From positions 1-64,000 of the forward strand of contig MKTN01000033.1 of the NCBI GenBank assembly GCA_001898235.1: DNA of 64,000 nucleotides, given 5' to 3'. Origin of the DNA: Gammaproteobacteria bacterium 39-13 (lineage in GTDB: Bacteria > Pseudomonadota > Gammaproteobacteria > Berkiellales > Berkiellaceae). Numbering within the stretch: the first letter of the stretch is position 1; each line of letters starts with the position of its first letter. Made by a program: the position numbers and the translations under genes. Positions 25,092-35,868 of this stretch are shown piece by piece. The notes beneath the pieces were generated by a model, which saw only the letters and a list, made by a program, of their open reading frames with translations, did no database searches and was not told where the DNA came from.

Positions 25092-26696
25092 ATGCCAAAA
25101 TACCCTTTTAAGCCTGATGAAATTGGGGGCTCGCCAAGAGGTTACGATGTATTCAAAGATCAAACTGAAGAAGAAGCAGAACACGTTGTAGAGGATATCG
25201 TTCCTTGGGCGAGGGAAGCAATTCCTGAACAAAAAAAGAAAAACAAGGATGAAGATGATCTTAATTATAAAGAGCATATTGAAACGTTATTATCTGTTGA
25301 AAGAGTTAACCAAATTGGCGCACTAGCTGCTTTGAATAATGCCTCACAAAAAGGCTTCATTCTTGATAGGTTGATGGATGTTTTGACGGATCTTTATTAC
25401 GCAGCAAGAGATATGCTCTCTGGTCAGAAAGTTAAAACTTCCTTGACCATTGGGGCAGGGATTGGCTTTGGAGCAGCAATAGGTGCTGTACTTGGTACCT
25501 TTGTTTTTCCAGGAGTAGGAACAGCGATTGGTGGCGCGGTGGGATCTGGCATTTCAGCAGGACTTGGCGCAATTGGTGGCACAGTGGGATTGAGTATTTT
25601 AGGGGCTTTTGGAGGAAGTTGGCTCGGGAAACAAATTTCTCGAAAACTCTTTAAGCATGAAAAGCGTTTTGAATTGTCTAAACGCGAAACTTCACACATT
25701 AAAGCAGCAACTGCAACGCCAGGTAAGAAGGGAACAGGGATCACGGGTGAAACCGCCAGGCTCATGAATGGTTATTTATATAATCGTACTAAAGCAATTC
25801 AAAGTCCTACATGCAAGCGTTTCTATAAACGGCTAAGAAAAGAAGGGATTTTTAAAGCCAATCCAGCTGTGCTTGAAGAAGCTGCGCGGTTTTTTTGCCA
25901 AGAGCTTAAATTATTAGAGCAAGAGATGAAAAGTAAAGGTGGTTCTGATCCTGCATTGAAGGAAGCTTTACAAAAAGATATTGACGCAGTGCTTTATATA
26001 TTGAACAAGCTTAAAAAAGTAGAAGGTTTTTCCAAACAAACACATAAGAGAATCGTCAAGACAGTGGATGATTCTGCTTTAGCTCAAGATATGCCAAAAC
26101 CTATAAACAAAAAATCAGGGATAGAGTATGCGAAAGAGCATACAATCTCAACAAAAGACATACAGAGTATTGATGAAAAATTTAAGCGAAATCTTGGTAG
26201 TTTAGAGCGTCCAATGGAAGTAGTAGAACGAGTAGATAGCAAGAGCAGGAGGGGCTCGCTAAAGTATCAATACAAAATTAAAATTGACAGTGGTGAGGAA
26301 TTGCAAGTATTTTTTAAAGAGAAAAAATCGAATCCTGAGCAATATTCTGGCTCTGTTTTTGTGCGTAGTAGTGATTTAGAACAAACAAAAGACAAAGGAA
26401 TTATTCCTGAAGTATTAGTCGCACAAGCCAAAGCTTATTACGAGAATACGGGGATCCAAGAGGTTGTTGTTGTGGCCGCAGGAGATGATGAGCTTGCAAT
26501 TGCGTTGATGGTTGCAGCTCAAAATGGAGGATTAGTGCCACGTTTAGATCCAAGAGAATATCCTGAAGATGAGCCGAAAGCTCAGGAAAGAAAAAAGGCA
26601 ATTCTTGCTGAAGTAGAGAAAAAGCTCCGCCCAGAAGCAAAGCAAGAAGTAGATGTCGTAAAATCTAAAATCAAACGAAAAAAAACGACAGGTTGA
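25092..26696 (+). CDS. Glycine-zipper membrane protein, putative effector
   Basis: 534 residues. Charged N-terminal 110 residues are followed by a long glycine-zipper stretch (~115-180, with repeating GxxxG such as GAGIGFGAAIGAVLG and GGAVGSGISAGLGAIGG) able to form two to three membrane helices. The rest is helical and basic. Near residues 440-490 a segment predicted as helix-strand-helix (AQAKAYYENTG, then a V-rich strand, GDDELAIALMVAAQNGG) loosely resembles the LPD7-type domain of Legionella proteins and relaxases; this is a weak resemblance. The tail is lysine-rich. Glycine zippers occur in pore-forming and membrane-inserting effectors. Last gene of the 20.7-26.7 kb block, ahead of carA. 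Confidence 0.6.
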   Translation: MPKYPFKPDEIGGSPRGYDVFKDQTEEEAEHVVEDIVPWAREAIPEQKKKNKDEDDLNYKEHIETLLSVERVNQIGALAALNNASQKGFILDRLMDVLTDLYYAARDMLSGQKVKTSLTIGAGIGFGAAIGAVLGTFVFPGVGTAIGGAVGSGISAGLGAIGGTVGLSILGAFGGSWLGKQISRKLFKHEKRFELSKRETSHIKAATATPGKKGTGITGETARLMNGYLYNRTKAIQSPTCKRFYKRLRKEGIFKANPAVLEEAARFFCQELKLLEQEMKSKGGSDPALKEALQKDIDAVLYILNKLKKVEGFSKQTHKRIVKTVDDSALAQDMPKPINKKSGIEYAKEHTISTKDIQSIDEKFKRNLGSLERPMEVVERVDSKSRRGSLKYQYKIKIDSGEELQVFFKEKKSNPEQYSGSVFVRSSDLEQTKDKGIIPEVLVAQAKAYYENTGIQEVVVVAAGDDELAIALMVAAQNGGLVPRLDPREYPEDEPKAQERKKAILAEVEKKLRPEAKQEVDVVKSKIKRKKTTG

Positions 26697-26801
26697 CACC
26701 AGTATTTAGTTAGTAAACTTTTTTATTTTTATAGACTTTGTTACCACATTTCGATAAAATGCGGCCATTTTGTGTACGCCTTTTTTGTAATGGAGGTGAC
26801 G

Positions 26802-27986
26802 TTGTCTTGCCCTGCCCTGCTTGCACTTGAAGATGGTTCACTATTTGAGGGGATAGCCTTTGGTCATTTGAGTCATTCGGCAGTCTACGCGGTAGGAGAA
26901 GTTGTTTTTAACACCGCAATGACTGGCTACCAAGAAATCTTGACCGACCCTTCCTATGCTGGCCAATTAGTCACCCTAACTTATCCCCATATTGGTAATG
27001 TGGGTATCAATTTGGATGATAGAGAATCCAATGATGTTTATGCGAAGGGACTCATCATACGCCAACTACCTTATCAATTAAGTAATTGGCGCGCTCAATC
27101 AACACTTGAACAGTTTTTAGCTCAGCATCAAATTCTAGGTATTGCTGAGATAGATACTCGGCGTTTGACCCGTTTAATTCGGGAAAAAGGGGCACTCAAA
27201 GGATGTATTTATAGTGCACCTTCACTCAATGAAAAATCTGCTGAAGAAGCTATTGCAAAGGCCCGAGCTTTTAGTGGGCTTAAAGGATTAGATTTAGCGA
27301 AAGAAGTCACGACACCTTCGCCGTACTTATGGCAAGAGGGTGGATTGTGGCATACGAAACGCACAAGTGGTGAAGCCTTTAAGGTAATTGCTTATGACTT
27401 TGGGGTGAAAAAAACCATTTTACGCTGTTTGCATCATTTGGGATGTCATATCACTGTCGTTCCTGCTAAAACCACTGCCGAGGAAGTCTTAGCGCTTTCA
27501 CCCGATGGTATATTTTTATCTAATGGTCCTGGCGATCCGGAACCCTGTGATTATGCAATCAAAGCAATTAAAAGCTTCTTACAACAAGCAATTCCTCTGT
27601 TTGGTATTTGTTTAGGGCACCAGTTACTCGCTTTGGCCAGTGGAGCAAAAACACATAAGATGAAGTTCGGTCATCATGGTGGTAACCATCCAGTGAGATG
27701 CTTAGGTGATGATACCGTGATGATTACAAGTCAAAATCATGGTTTTGCTGTAGAAGAAAATACAATCCCTGATTGCTTGGAGATAACGCATCGTTCCTTG
27801 TTTGATCAAACGATTCAAGGGTTTAAGCATCGTTTAAAACCTGCTTTTGGCTTCCAAGGACACCCAGAAGCGGGTCCTGGACCAAACGATGCACGGCTCT
27901 TATTCCAAGATTTTATGCAAGCCATGCGAATTTATCAGAAGCAAAAACAAACACTCGTGCAACCTACTGCTCTGGAAATGAATTAG
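26802..27986 (+). CDS. carA: Carbamoyl-phosphate synthase small subunit
   Basis: 394 residues. Glutaminase subunit that feeds ammonia to CarB for pyrimidine and arginine synthesis. The class I amidotransferase half has the nucleophile elbow GICLGHQ, and the catalytic His/Glu in [14 protein letters not shown]. The start is taken as TTG at 26802 because GGAGG sits 5 nt upstream and the family begins with ALLALEDG soon after; an ATG at 26790 overlaps that ribosome site. It is followed by carB after 4 bp. Confidence 0.96.
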   Translation: MSCPALLALEDGSLFEGIAFGHLSHSAVYAVGEVVFNTAMTGYQEILTDPSYAGQLVTLTYPHIGNVGINLDDRESNDVYAKGLIIRQLPYQLSNWRAQSTLEQFLAQHQILGIAEIDTRRLTRLIREKGALKGCIYSAPSLNEKSAEEAIAKARAFSGLKGLDLAKEVTTPSPYLWQEGGLWHTKRTSGEAFKVIAYDFGVKKTILRCLHHLGCHITVVPAKTTAEEVLALSPDGIFLSNGPGDPEPCDYAIKAIKSFLQQAIPLFGICLGHQLLALASGAKTHKMKFGHHGGNHPVRCLGDDTVMITSQNHGFAVEENTIPDCLEITHRSLFDQTIQGFKHRLKPAFGFQGHPEAGPGPNDARLLFQDFMQAMRIYQKQKQTLVQPTALEMN

Positions 27987-27990
27987 ACCA

Positions 27991-30900
27991 ATGCCAAAAA
28001 GAACAGACATCAAGAGTATTTTAGTTATCGGGGCAGGGCCCATTATTATTGGTCAAGGCTGTGAGTTTGACTATTCCGGCGCCCAAGCTTGTAAAGCATT
28101 GCGAGATGATGGATATCGCGTGATATTGGTGAATTCTAATCCCGCCACTATCATGACTGATCCACAAATGGCTGATGTCATTTACATTGAACCTATTCAG
28201 TGGCAAATCGTTGCACAAATTATTGCAAAAGAGCGCCCCGATGCATTGCTTCCTACAATGGGAGGCCAAACTGCTTTGAATTGCGCACTAGATTTGGTGC
28301 GCAATGGCGTGCTTGAAACGCACGGTGTAGAGTTAATCGGTGCGAGCAAAGAAGCGATTGATAAAGCAGAAGATAGAGAACAATTTCGCAAAGCGATGAC
28401 TGAAATTGGCTTAAAAATGCCAAAATCAGCTATCGCTCACAGCTTGGAAAGTGCAAAACAAGTGCAAGCTTCGGTAGGTTTTCCGACGATCATTCGCCCC
28501 TCATTTACCTTAGGGGGTAGTGGTGGCGGTATCGCTTATAACATGGAAGAGTTTGAGGAAATTTGCAAAAGAGGTCTAGATTTATCCCCAACGAAAGAAC
28601 TTTTAATTGAACAGTCGATTATTGGCTGGAAAGAATTTGAGATGGAAGTGGTGCGGGATAAAAAAGATAACTGTATCATTATTTGTGCCATTGAGAATTT
28701 AGATCCAATGGGGATCCATACGGGTGACTCCATTACAGTCGCACCGGCACAAACACTCACTGATAAAGAATATCAGATCATGCGAGATGCTTCGATTGCT
28801 GTATTGCGTAAAATTGGTGTGGAAACAGGTGGCTCAAATGTTCAATTTGCAGTCAATCCGCAAAATGGCGAATTGTGCGTTATTGAAATGAATCCACGTG
28901 TTTCTCGTTCTTCAGCACTTGCTTCTAAAGCAACAGGTTTTCCTATTGCCAAAGTAGCCGCTAAATTAGCTATTGGCTACACCCTAGATGAATTAGCTAA
29001 TGAAATTACAGGTGGACAAACACCTGCATCATTTGAGCCTACCATTGACTATGTGGTGACAAAGATCCCACGTTTTAACTTTGAAAAATTCCCACAAGCC
29101 GATCACCATTTGACGACGCAAATGAAATCGGTAGGTGAAGTCATGGCCATGGGACGTACCTTCCAAGAATCCTTACAAAAAGCTATTCGTGGATTGGAAG
29201 TAGGGTTATGCGGATTAGATCCTATTGTGGATTTAAGTAAAGCGGATGCTAACAACGAAATCCACCAACATTTACAGCGTCCTACTTCACAAAGATTATG
29301 GTACGTGGCGGATGCTTTTCGTGCTGGGTTGGACATTGAACAAGTTTATGAATTATCCCGTATTGATCCTTGGTTCTTAGCGCAAATCTATGATTTGGTC
29401 ATGACTGAAAATGAAGTGGCAACATTAGGTTTTGGCGGTATTACCCAAGCCAATTTGTTGAAATTCAAGCGTAAGGGTTTTTCTGATCAACGTTTAGCTG
29501 ATCTCTTGGGAATAAGTGAATCTGCTATGCGTAAACATCGTCATGAACTCAATGTACGTCCTGTCTACAAGCGAGTGGACAGTTGTGCGGCAGAATTCTC
29601 GGTGCAAACTGCTTATATGTATTCTACTTATGAGCAAGAATGCGAAGCGCAGCCTTCAAACAAAGATAAAATTATGGTACTAGGCGGCGGGCCGAATCGT
29701 ATTGGTCAGGGTATTGAGTTTGATTATTGCTGCGTTCATGCAGCACAAGCGATGCGTGAGGAAGGTTATGAAACCATTATGGTAAATTGTAACCCTGAAA
29801 CCGTATCGACAGACTATGACACATCCGATCGTTTATATTTTGAACCCTTAACTTTAGAAGATGTGCTTGAAATAGTGAGTCTTGAAAAGCCAAAGGGAGT
29901 GATTGTGCAATTTGGCGGCCAAACACCGCTCAAATTAGCTAAAGCGCTTGAAAACGCTGGCGTTCCTATCATTGGTACTTCACCTGATGCAATTGATAGA
30001 GCTGAAGATAGGGGACGTTTTCAACAAATGATTAATCGTCTGGGATTATTACAGCCACCAAATGGAATGGCTGAAAGTCCAGATGAGGCTTTGAAGGTTG
30101 CTCATACGATTGGTTATCCATTGATTGTACGCCCTTCCTATGTTTTAGGTGGTCGAGCAATGGAAATTGTTTATACTGATGATGAATTGCGCGATTACAT
30201 GCAGCGCTTTAGTAAAATTGTTAAAGATTCCGCTATTTTATTAGATCGCTTTTTAGATGATGCCATTGAGGTTGACGTCGATGCCGTTTGTGATGGAGAA
30301 GACGTATTGATTGGTGGGATCATGGAACATATTGAGCAAGCTGGTGTGCATTCAGGAGATTCTGCTTGTTCCTTGCCACCGTTTAGTTTAAGTAATGATA
30401 TTCAGGACGAATTGCGTGATAGCATGCGCAAAATGGCAAAAGAATTACGTGTGGTAGGATTAATTAATGCGCAATTTGCGATTAAAAATAACAAAATTTA
30501 CGTGTTAGAAGTCAATCCGCGTGGTGCAAGGACAGTCCCTTTTGTTTCTAAAGTGATTGGGGTTTCTTTAGCCAAAATTGCGGCACGTTGCATGATTGGA
30601 AAAACTCTTCAATCGCAAGATATGCTCAAAGAACGCATCCCAGAATTCTATGCTGTGAAGAAAAGTGTATTTCCTTTTGAGAAATTCCCTGGCGTAGATC
30701 CTATCTTGGGCCCAGAAATGCGCTCTACTGGGGAAGTCATGGGGGTAGGGGAAAATTTTGCGCAAGCCTATGCGAAAAGCGAATTGGCCACGATGTCACC
30801 CCAAATAGGAACGGGTAGTGCTTTGATAAGCGTCAAGGACGCAGATAAGGCAGGCGTTGTAGAAATTGCAAAAGACTTACAGCGTTTTGGATATAAAATT

Positions 30901-31215
30901 GTTGCTACACGTGGCACTGCAAAAGCGTTGTTAGCTGCCGGCCTTGATTGTGAACTCATTAGCAAGATGAACGAGGGACGACCTCATATTGTGGATAGTA
31001 TTAAAAATGATAAACTTGCCTTTATTATTAATACTACCGAAGGGCGACAAGCTATTGCAGATTCCAATGCTATTCGCCGAACTGCGGTACAGCATAAAGT
31101 ATGTTATACAACGACGCTATCTGGTGCACGAGCGCAAGTTTTAGCGCTTGCTTATCAAAAAAATAATGACATCGCACCCATTCAGGCCTTGCATTTAAGG
31201 GTTAAAGTACAATGA
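27991..31215 (+). CDS. carB: Carbamoyl-phosphate synthase large subunit
   Basis: 1074 residues, the expected length. It makes carbamoyl phosphate from bicarbonate, ATP and ammonia. Both homologous halves are complete: an ATP-grasp unit in the first ([19 protein letters not shown] ... [10 protein letters not shown]) and in the second ([18 protein letters not shown] ... [11 protein letters not shown]), and the C-terminal MGS-like allosteric domain ([15 protein letters not shown]). Start 4 bp after the carA stop; its stop overlaps greA by 4 bp. Confidence 0.98.
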   Translation: MPKRTDIKSILVIGAGPIIIGQGCEFDYSGAQACKALRDDGYRVILVNSNPATIMTDPQMADVIYIEPIQWQIVAQIIAKERPDALLPTMGGQTALNCALDLVRNGVLETHGVELIGASKEAIDKAEDREQFRKAMTEIGLKMPKSAIAHSLESAKQVQASVGFPTIIRPSFTLGGSGGGIAYNMEEFEEICKRGLDLSPTKELLIEQSIIGWKEFEMEVVRDKKDNCIIICAIENLDPMGIHTGDSITVAPAQTLTDKEYQIMRDASIAVLRKIGVETGGSNVQFAVNPQNGELCVIEMNPRVSRSSALASKATGFPIAKVAAKLAIGYTLDELANEITGGQTPASFEPTIDYVVTKIPRFNFEKFPQADHHLTTQMKSVGEVMAMGRTFQESLQKAIRGLEVGLCGLDPIVDLSKADANNEIHQHLQRPTSQRLWYVADAFRAGLDIEQVYELSRIDPWFLAQIYDLVMTENEVATLGFGGITQANLLKFKRKGFSDQRLADLLGISESAMRKHRHELNVRPVYKRVDSCAAEFSVQTAYMYSTYEQECEAQPSNKDKIMVLGGGPNRIGQGIEFDYCCVHAAQAMREEGYETIMVNCNPETVSTDYDTSDRLYFEPLTLEDVLEIVSLEKPKGVIVQFGGQTPLKLAKALENAGVPIIGTSPDAIDRAEDRGRFQQMINRLGLLQPPNGMAESPDEALKVAHTIGYPLIVRPSYVLGGRAMEIVYTDDELRDYMQRFSKIVKDSAILLDRFLDDAIEVDVDAVCDGEDVLIGGIMEHIEQAGVHSGDSACSLPPFSLSNDIQDELRDSMRKMAKELRVVGLINAQFAIKNNKIYVLEVNPRGARTVPFVSKVIGVSLAKIAARCMIGKTLQSQDMLKERIPEFYAVKKSVFPFEKFPGVDPILGPEMRSTGEVMGVGENFAQAYAKSELATMSPQIGTGSALISVKDADKAGVVEIAKDLQRFGYKIVATRGTAKALLAAGLDCELISKMNEGRPHIVDSIKNDKLAFIINTTEGRQAIADSNAIRRTAVQHKVCYTTTLSGARAQVLALAYQKNNDIAPIQALHLRVKVQ

Positions 31216-31691
31216 AAAAATTTCCAATGACGGTGGCAGGGGAACAGAAATTACGCGATGAGTTAATTCGCTTAAAAACCGTTGAGCGTCCTAAAGTCAT
31301 CGAAGCGATTGCTGAAGCAAGAGGACATGGTGATTTGAAAGAAAACGCAGAATACCATGCCGCCAAAGAACAACAGTCATTTTTAGAAGGCCGGATTTCT
31401 GAAGTCGAAGGAAAGCTTGCTAATGCGCAAATTATTGACGTTACTAAGTTACCTAAAAATGGTCGCGTAGTATTTGGTACAACGGTCGTGCTTATCAATG
31501 TAACTACAGACGAAGAAGTAAAATACAAGATTGTTGGTGATGATGAATCCGATCTGAAATTAGGCATGATTTCAGTGAATTCACCCATTGCTCGTGCAGT
31601 GATTGGTAAGAACGAAGGTGATACGGTATTAGTGCAGACGCCTAGCGGCGAAATTGAATACGAGATCAGCTCCGTTCAGTATTTAGCTTAA
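31212..31691 (+). CDS. greA: Transcription elongation factor GreA
   Basis: 159 residues. It rescues backtracked RNA polymerase by stimulating transcript cleavage. The N-terminal coiled coil (about 10-75) ends with the acidic tip region [15 protein letters not shown] that reaches the active site, and the C-terminal FKBP-like domain ends in [10 protein letters not shown]. Start ATG overlaps the carB stop. The carAB-greA order is typical of gammaproteobacteria. Confidence 0.98.
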   Translation: MKKFPMTVAGEQKLRDELIRLKTVERPKVIEAIAEARGHGDLKENAEYHAAKEQQSFLEGRISEVEGKLANAQIIDVTKLPKNGRVVFGTTVVLINVTTDEEVKYKIVGDDESDLKLGMISVNSPIARAVIGKNEGDTVLVQTPSGEIEYEISSVQYLA

Positions 31692-31701
31692 TTTTTAATT
31701 G

Positions 31702-31759
31702 CGAAGCCGGCGGGCCTTTGTGTCCGCCCGAAATATAGCGGACTGGGGCACCTGCTTCG
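31702..31759. repeat. GC-rich structured intergenic element
   Basis: CGAAGC (31702-31707) pairs with GCTTCG (31754-31759), enclosing an inner GGCGG/CCGCC hairpin. The sequence is clearly GC-richer than the neighbours and lies between convergent greA and yhbY. It could be a terminator or another dispersed repeat. Confidence 0.4.
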
Positions 31760-31829
31760 TTAAAAAGCTACGGTGATTGGGCCGCTGCATAATTTTTGGC
31801 GCTTGCGCGAAACAGAAGAAAGAAAAAAT

Positions 31830-32102
31830 TTAGTCTTCTTTCTTCGGTCTATACAAAACTAGAACATGCCCAATAGCTTGCACAATCGTTGCCTGATGGT
31901 GTTCGGCAATTTCAGCAATCATTTGCTGGCGAGCTTCTCGAGTTTCAGCGTTGATGCGGATTTTCAGTAATTCATGTGCTGTTAGAGCAGCATCAATTTC
32001 CTGATGGACTTGAATAGTGAGACCTTTGCCCCCAACTATAACAATGGGATGTAACTGATGGGCTTTGGTAGCTAAATTTTTTAAAAAAGGACGCGTTAAC
32101 AT
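31830..32102 (-). CDS. yhbY: YhbY family ribosome-associated RNA-binding protein
   Basis: 90 residues, a single CRM (CRS1-YhbY) domain. Seen: LHPIVIVGGKGLTIQVHQEIDAALTAHELLKIRI and the closing GHVLVLYRPKKE. The GxxG loop (GGKG) that contacts RNA is present. E. coli YhbY associates with pre-50S particles. Divergent from rlmE, another 50S factor, as in many gammaproteobacteria. Confidence 0.95.
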   Translation of the reverse strand: MLTRPFLKNLATKAHQLHPIVIVGGKGLTIQVHQEIDAALTAHELLKIRINAETREARQQMIAEIAEHHQATIVQAIGHVLVLYRPKKED

Positions 32103-32194
32103 TTGTGATAAATTACTTTAGAATAACAACTTAGTGCATTTTAACCTGAGATCCCACTCGATGTATACTCAAAAGCGAGCAAAATAAGAAGTGT

Positions 32195-32818
32195 ATGGCT
32201 CGTACTAAACATGGCAAATCCTGGATGCAACGACATCTCAACGATCCCTTCGTGCAAAAAGCGCAGAAGCTTGGCTATCGTTCGCGTGCTAGTTTTAAAT
32301 TGCTGGAACTACACGAAAAAGATAAGCTCTTTAAACCAGGGATGAAAGTTGTAGATTTGGGAGCTGCCCCAGGTGGGTGGTCACAGATCCTGACAAAATT
32401 AGTAGGACGTCAGGGTAAAGTAATAGCTCTCGATATACTTGAAATGGATCCCTTACCCGAGGTGACTTTCCTTCAAGGAGATTTTACTGAGCAACAAACA
32501 TTAGAAAATCTACAAGCTGAGCTCGGTGAGGAACAGGTAGATTGGGTAGTATCAGATATGGCGCCTAACTTAAGTGGGATGATAGCGGTTGATCAGCCTA
32601 GAATGATGATATTAGCCGACTTAGCTTGGGATTTTGCAAAGCAACACCTAAAGAAAGGAGGTGGCTTCTTGGTAAAGGTTTTTCAAGGCGATGGCTTTGA
32701 TTTATATGTAAAAACTTTACGCCAATGCTTTGAAAAAGTCGTTATTCGCAAGCCTGATGCGTCTCGATCAGCCTCGCGCGAGCTGTATGTCTTGGCCAGA
32801 GGCTACTATAATATATAG
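32195..32818 (+). CDS. rlmE: 23S rRNA 2'-O-methyltransferase RlmE (FtsJ/RrmJ)
   Basis: 207 residues. It methylates U2552 of 23S rRNA. S-adenosylmethionine site VDLGAAPGGWSQ; the catalytic tetrad residues fit in the family segments YRSRASFKLLEL (Lys), VVSDMAPNLSG (Asp) and FLVKVFQGDGF (Lys), with Glu near the end (SRELYVLARGY). Upstream neighbour of ftsH, as in E. coli. Confidence 0.97.
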   Translation: MARTKHGKSWMQRHLNDPFVQKAQKLGYRSRASFKLLELHEKDKLFKPGMKVVDLGAAPGGWSQILTKLVGRQGKVIALDILEMDPLPEVTFLQGDFTEQQTLENLQAELGEEQVDWVVSDMAPNLSGMIAVDQPRMMILADLAWDFAKQHLKKGGGFLVKVFQGDGFDLYVKTLRQCFEKVVIRKPDASRSASRELYVLARGYYNI

Positions 32819-33037
32819 TATCTTGCTTATGCATTGCTGAACCGTGCCGATCAAGCCTAGATATGTTGTCTAGTTTACTTATAGGTGGTAACGGCACAGT
32901 GGTTGCAATATGATAAAGACAACGAAACCGTAAAATGATTTTTAGGTGAAAGCTCACGTATATGCTTAAACCGGTTAATCAACTGGGAGCACAAAAAATG
33001 AAGATCGATTACGGATCAAAAGAAAGGGGTCCTAGCC
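32819..33037 (+). other. rlmE-ftsH gap with a short coupled ORF
   Basis: A 27-codon frame starts at ATG 32962 and ends with TGA at 33043-33045, overlapping the TTG start of ftsH by 8 bp. It may be a leader peptide or chance. Weak 6-bp complementarity (GTGCCG/CGGCAC) lies further upstream. Confidence 0.3.
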
Positions 33038-34984
33038 TTGAATGATATGGTAAAAAATCTAGTCTTATGGCTCATCATCGCTGTCATTTTGATGTCGGTG
33101 TTTAGTAACTTTGGACCTCGGCACGCGCAGGTTGAGAAAATCGCTTATTCTCAATTCCTTGATCAAGTTAAAAAACGCGAAGTGAAATCAGTCACGATTG
33201 ATAATCGCCAAATCCGTGGCGTGAATCGTAATGAACAAAATTTCGTCACTTACATGCCTGTCCAAGACGATTATTTGTTAACCGATTTGCTAAATAACAA
33301 TGTTACCGTGACAGGGAAAGCGCCAGAACAACAAAGCTTGTTGATGAGTATTTTTATCAGCTGGTTCCCCATTATCCTATTTATTGGCGTGTGGATGTAT
33401 TTTATGCGCCAAATGCAAGGTGGCGGTGGTCGTGGTGCAATGACCTTTGGTAAAAGCCGCGCTCGTCTTTTGGGTGAAGATCAAGTCAAAGTTACCTTTG
33501 CTGATGTGGCAGGGGTAGATGAAGCTAAAGAAGAAGTAAAAGAATTAGTCGACTTCTTGAAAGATCCTGAAAAATTCCAACGCTTAGGTGGGCGGATCCC
33601 AAGAGGCGTGTTACTGGTTGGACAACCTGGTACAGGTAAGACCCTATTGGCCAAGGCGATCGCTGGAGAAGCTAAAGCGCCTTTCTTTACGATTTCCGGT
33701 TCTGACTTCGTTGAAATGTTTGTCGGTGTGGGTGCTTCACGCGTCAGAGATATGTTTGACCAAGCGAAAAAGCATGCACCTTGCATTATCTTTATCGACG
33801 AAATTGATGCAGTGGGTCGTCACCGTGGTGCAGGCCTTGGTGGTGGTCATGATGAACGTGAGCAAACTCTCAATCAATTATTGGTTGAAATGGATGGGTT
33901 TGAAGGGAATGAAGGGGTTATCATCATTGCGGCAACTAACCGCCCTGATGTACTTGATAAAGCCTTGCTTCGCCCAGGACGCTTCGACAGACAAGTGGTT
34001 GTTGGCTTGCCAGATGTCAGAGGCCGCGAACAAATTCTGAAAGTACATTTGCGCAAAATTCCGATGGCGGATAACGTCGAGCCTAAAGTGATTGCGCGCG
34101 GAACACCAGGATTCTCCGGGGCAGATTTAGCAAATTTAGTCAATGAAGCCGCTTTATCGTCAGCTCGGCATAATAAACGTTTGGTCGATATGGACGAAAT
34201 GGAGCGTGCTAAAGATAAAATTATCATGGGTGTTGAACGTCATAGCATGGTTATGAGTGCCCAAGAACGTAAATTAACGGCATATCATGAAGCTGGACAC
34301 GCTATTGTCGGACTCACCGTGACGGATCATGATCCCGTTTATAAAGTGAGCATTATCCCAAGAGCAGCTGCCTTAGGCGTCACCATGTTTTTGCCAGAGC
34401 AAGATCGCTACAGTTACTCTAAGAAACGTCTTGAAAGCCAAATCACCAGCTTGTTCGGTGGTCGACTTGCTGAAGAGCTCATTTTTGGTGTTGAATCTGT
34501 CACGACAGGCGCTTCTAACGATATTAAACGAGCAACAGAAATTGCTCGAAACATGGTCACTAAGTGGGGACTATCTGAGCGCTTAGGACCTTTAACTTAT
34601 AGTGAAGACGAAGGTGAAGTGTTTTTAGGTCATAGTGTCAGTGTTCGCAAAGAAGTGGCTAGCACAACCGCGAGCGTCATAGACGAAGAAATTCGTAAAA
34701 TTATTGATCGCAACTATGATCGTGCGAAGAAAATACTGGTCGAAAAAGAAAGTATTCTTCACAAAATGGCTGATGCATTGTTGAAATACGAAACCATTGA
34801 TGCTAATCAATTGGATGATCTCATGGCTGGGCGCACACCTCGTGAACCTGAGGGATGGTCTACCGGAGGGACTTCATCAGATGAACCGCCTACATCGCAG
34901 TCATCTGTGAAGGAACCACCCACGCCTTCAGTCGATGCTGAAAAACGTAGTGTTGATGATAGCGATACCGCTAAATCACATTGA
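33038..34984 (+). CDS. ftsH: Membrane ATP-dependent zinc metalloprotease FtsH
   Basis: 648 residues. Hexameric inner-membrane AAA protease that degrades membrane and regulatory proteins, including sigma-32 in E. coli. Two membrane segments (about 7-24 and 103-122) flank a periplasmic part; the AAA module has Walker A GQPGTGKT, Walker [10 protein letters not shown] and the SRH; zinc site HEAGH lies near residue 418. Start taken as TTG at 33038, where AAAGGGGT is 7 nt upstream and the product aligns with the E. coli N-terminus (MxDMxKNLxLW); ATG 33047 is the alternative. The tail is polar and variable. Confidence 0.97.
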   Translation: MNDMVKNLVLWLIIAVILMSVFSNFGPRHAQVEKIAYSQFLDQVKKREVKSVTIDNRQIRGVNRNEQNFVTYMPVQDDYLLTDLLNNNVTVTGKAPEQQSLLMSIFISWFPIILFIGVWMYFMRQMQGGGGRGAMTFGKSRARLLGEDQVKVTFADVAGVDEAKEEVKELVDFLKDPEKFQRLGGRIPRGVLLVGQPGTGKTLLAKAIAGEAKAPFFTISGSDFVEMFVGVGASRVRDMFDQAKKHAPCIIFIDEIDAVGRHRGAGLGGGHDEREQTLNQLLVEMDGFEGNEGVIIIAATNRPDVLDKALLRPGRFDRQVVVGLPDVRGREQILKVHLRKIPMADNVEPKVIARGTPGFSGADLANLVNEAALSSARHNKRLVDMDEMERAKDKIIMGVERHSMVMSAQERKLTAYHEAGHAIVGLTVTDHDPVYKVSIIPRAAALGVTMFLPEQDRYSYSKKRLESQITSLFGGRLAEELIFGVESVTTGASNDIKRATEIARNMVTKWGLSERLGPLTYSEDEGEVFLGHSVSVRKEVASTTASVIDEEIRKIIDRNYDRAKKILVEKESILHKMADALLKYETIDANQLDDLMAGRTPREPEGWSTGGTSSDEPPTSQSSVKEPPTPSVDAEKRSVDDSDTAKSH

Positions 34985-35031
34985 TTCAAATGTTGTACTC
35001 GAATCAATTTGAATTGGCGAGGTAGTTCCTA

Positions 35032-35868
35032 GTGTTTCAGGATCAATTATCATTGATGGGCGTTTTAAATGTAACGCCCGATTCTTTCTATGATGGTGGT
35101 CGCCATCACTCCAAAGAGAAAGCCTTTTCTCACGCCTTACAAATGATACAAGAAGGGGCGGATATTATTGATATTGGGGGCGAGTCCACTCGTCCTGGTG
35201 CACAAATTGTCAGTCCTGAAGAAGAATGCGATCGCGTTATTCCTGTTATTGAGAAATTAAAGCAAGAAACGGACACACCCATTTCTATCGATTCCCGTCA
35301 TACTGCTGTGATCAAAGCAGCGCTGGATGCAGGTGCGGTATTTGTAAATGATGTGTATGCGCTACAAGATGACGGCGCATTAGCAACTGTAGCTGCAGCT
35401 AATGTACCTGTTTGCTTAATGCATATGCAGGGTACGCCTGAATCTATGCAAAATCGCCCGCACTACCAAGATGTGTTGCAAGAGCTTTATCATTTTTTCA
35501 TAGAGCGTATTGTCGCTTGTGAGCAAGCGGGTATTGCTCGAGAAAAAATTTGGCTAGATCCGGGATTCGGATTTGGAAAAACCTTAGATCACAATTTAAC
35601 TTTATTAACCAATTTATCCTTTTTTAAAACCTTAGGGTGTCCGCTTTTAATTGGGTTATCGCGTAAAAGCATGTTTGGCGAAATATTAAACAAACCTGCC
35701 GATGAGCGCTTACATGGTACATTAGCGGCAACCATGGTGGCAGCGCTGCAAGATGTTTCTATTATTCGAACACATGATGTTGCAGCGACAAAAGATATAC
35801 TTACCGTAGCACGAGCTATCAAGCCGTATTTGCAAAGGAGAGAACAAGCAGATGTCTGTACAGCGTAA
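35032..35868 (+). CDS. folP: Dihydropteroate synthase
   Basis: 278 residues. It joins p-aminobenzoate to the pterin in folate synthesis and is the sulfonamide target. TIM barrel with NVTPDSFYDGG, IDIGGESTRPGA and DPGFGFGKTLDHN motifs. Start GTG at 35032 with GAGG upstream. Its end overlaps glmM by 17 bp. The ftsH-folP-glmM order is the standard gammaproteobacterial one. Confidence 0.97.
   Translation: MFQDQLSLMGVLNVTPDSFYDGGRHHSKEKAFSHALQMIQEGADIIDIGGESTRPGAQIVSPEEECDRVIPVIEKLKQETDTPISIDSRHTAVIKAALDAGAVFVNDVYALQDDGALATVAAANVPVCLMHMQGTPESMQNRPHYQDVLQELYHFFIERIVACEQAGIAREKIWLDPGFGFGKTLDHNLTLLTNLSFFKTLGCPLLIGLSRKSMFGEILNKPADERLHGTLAATMVAALQDVSIIRTHDVAATKDILTVARAIKPYLQRREQADVCTA

Noticed and set aside
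26401-26640. Minus-strand ORF inside the glycine-zipper gene
   Set aside because: Low-complexity Leu/Gln-rich antisense reading of a lysine/glutamate-rich coding region.
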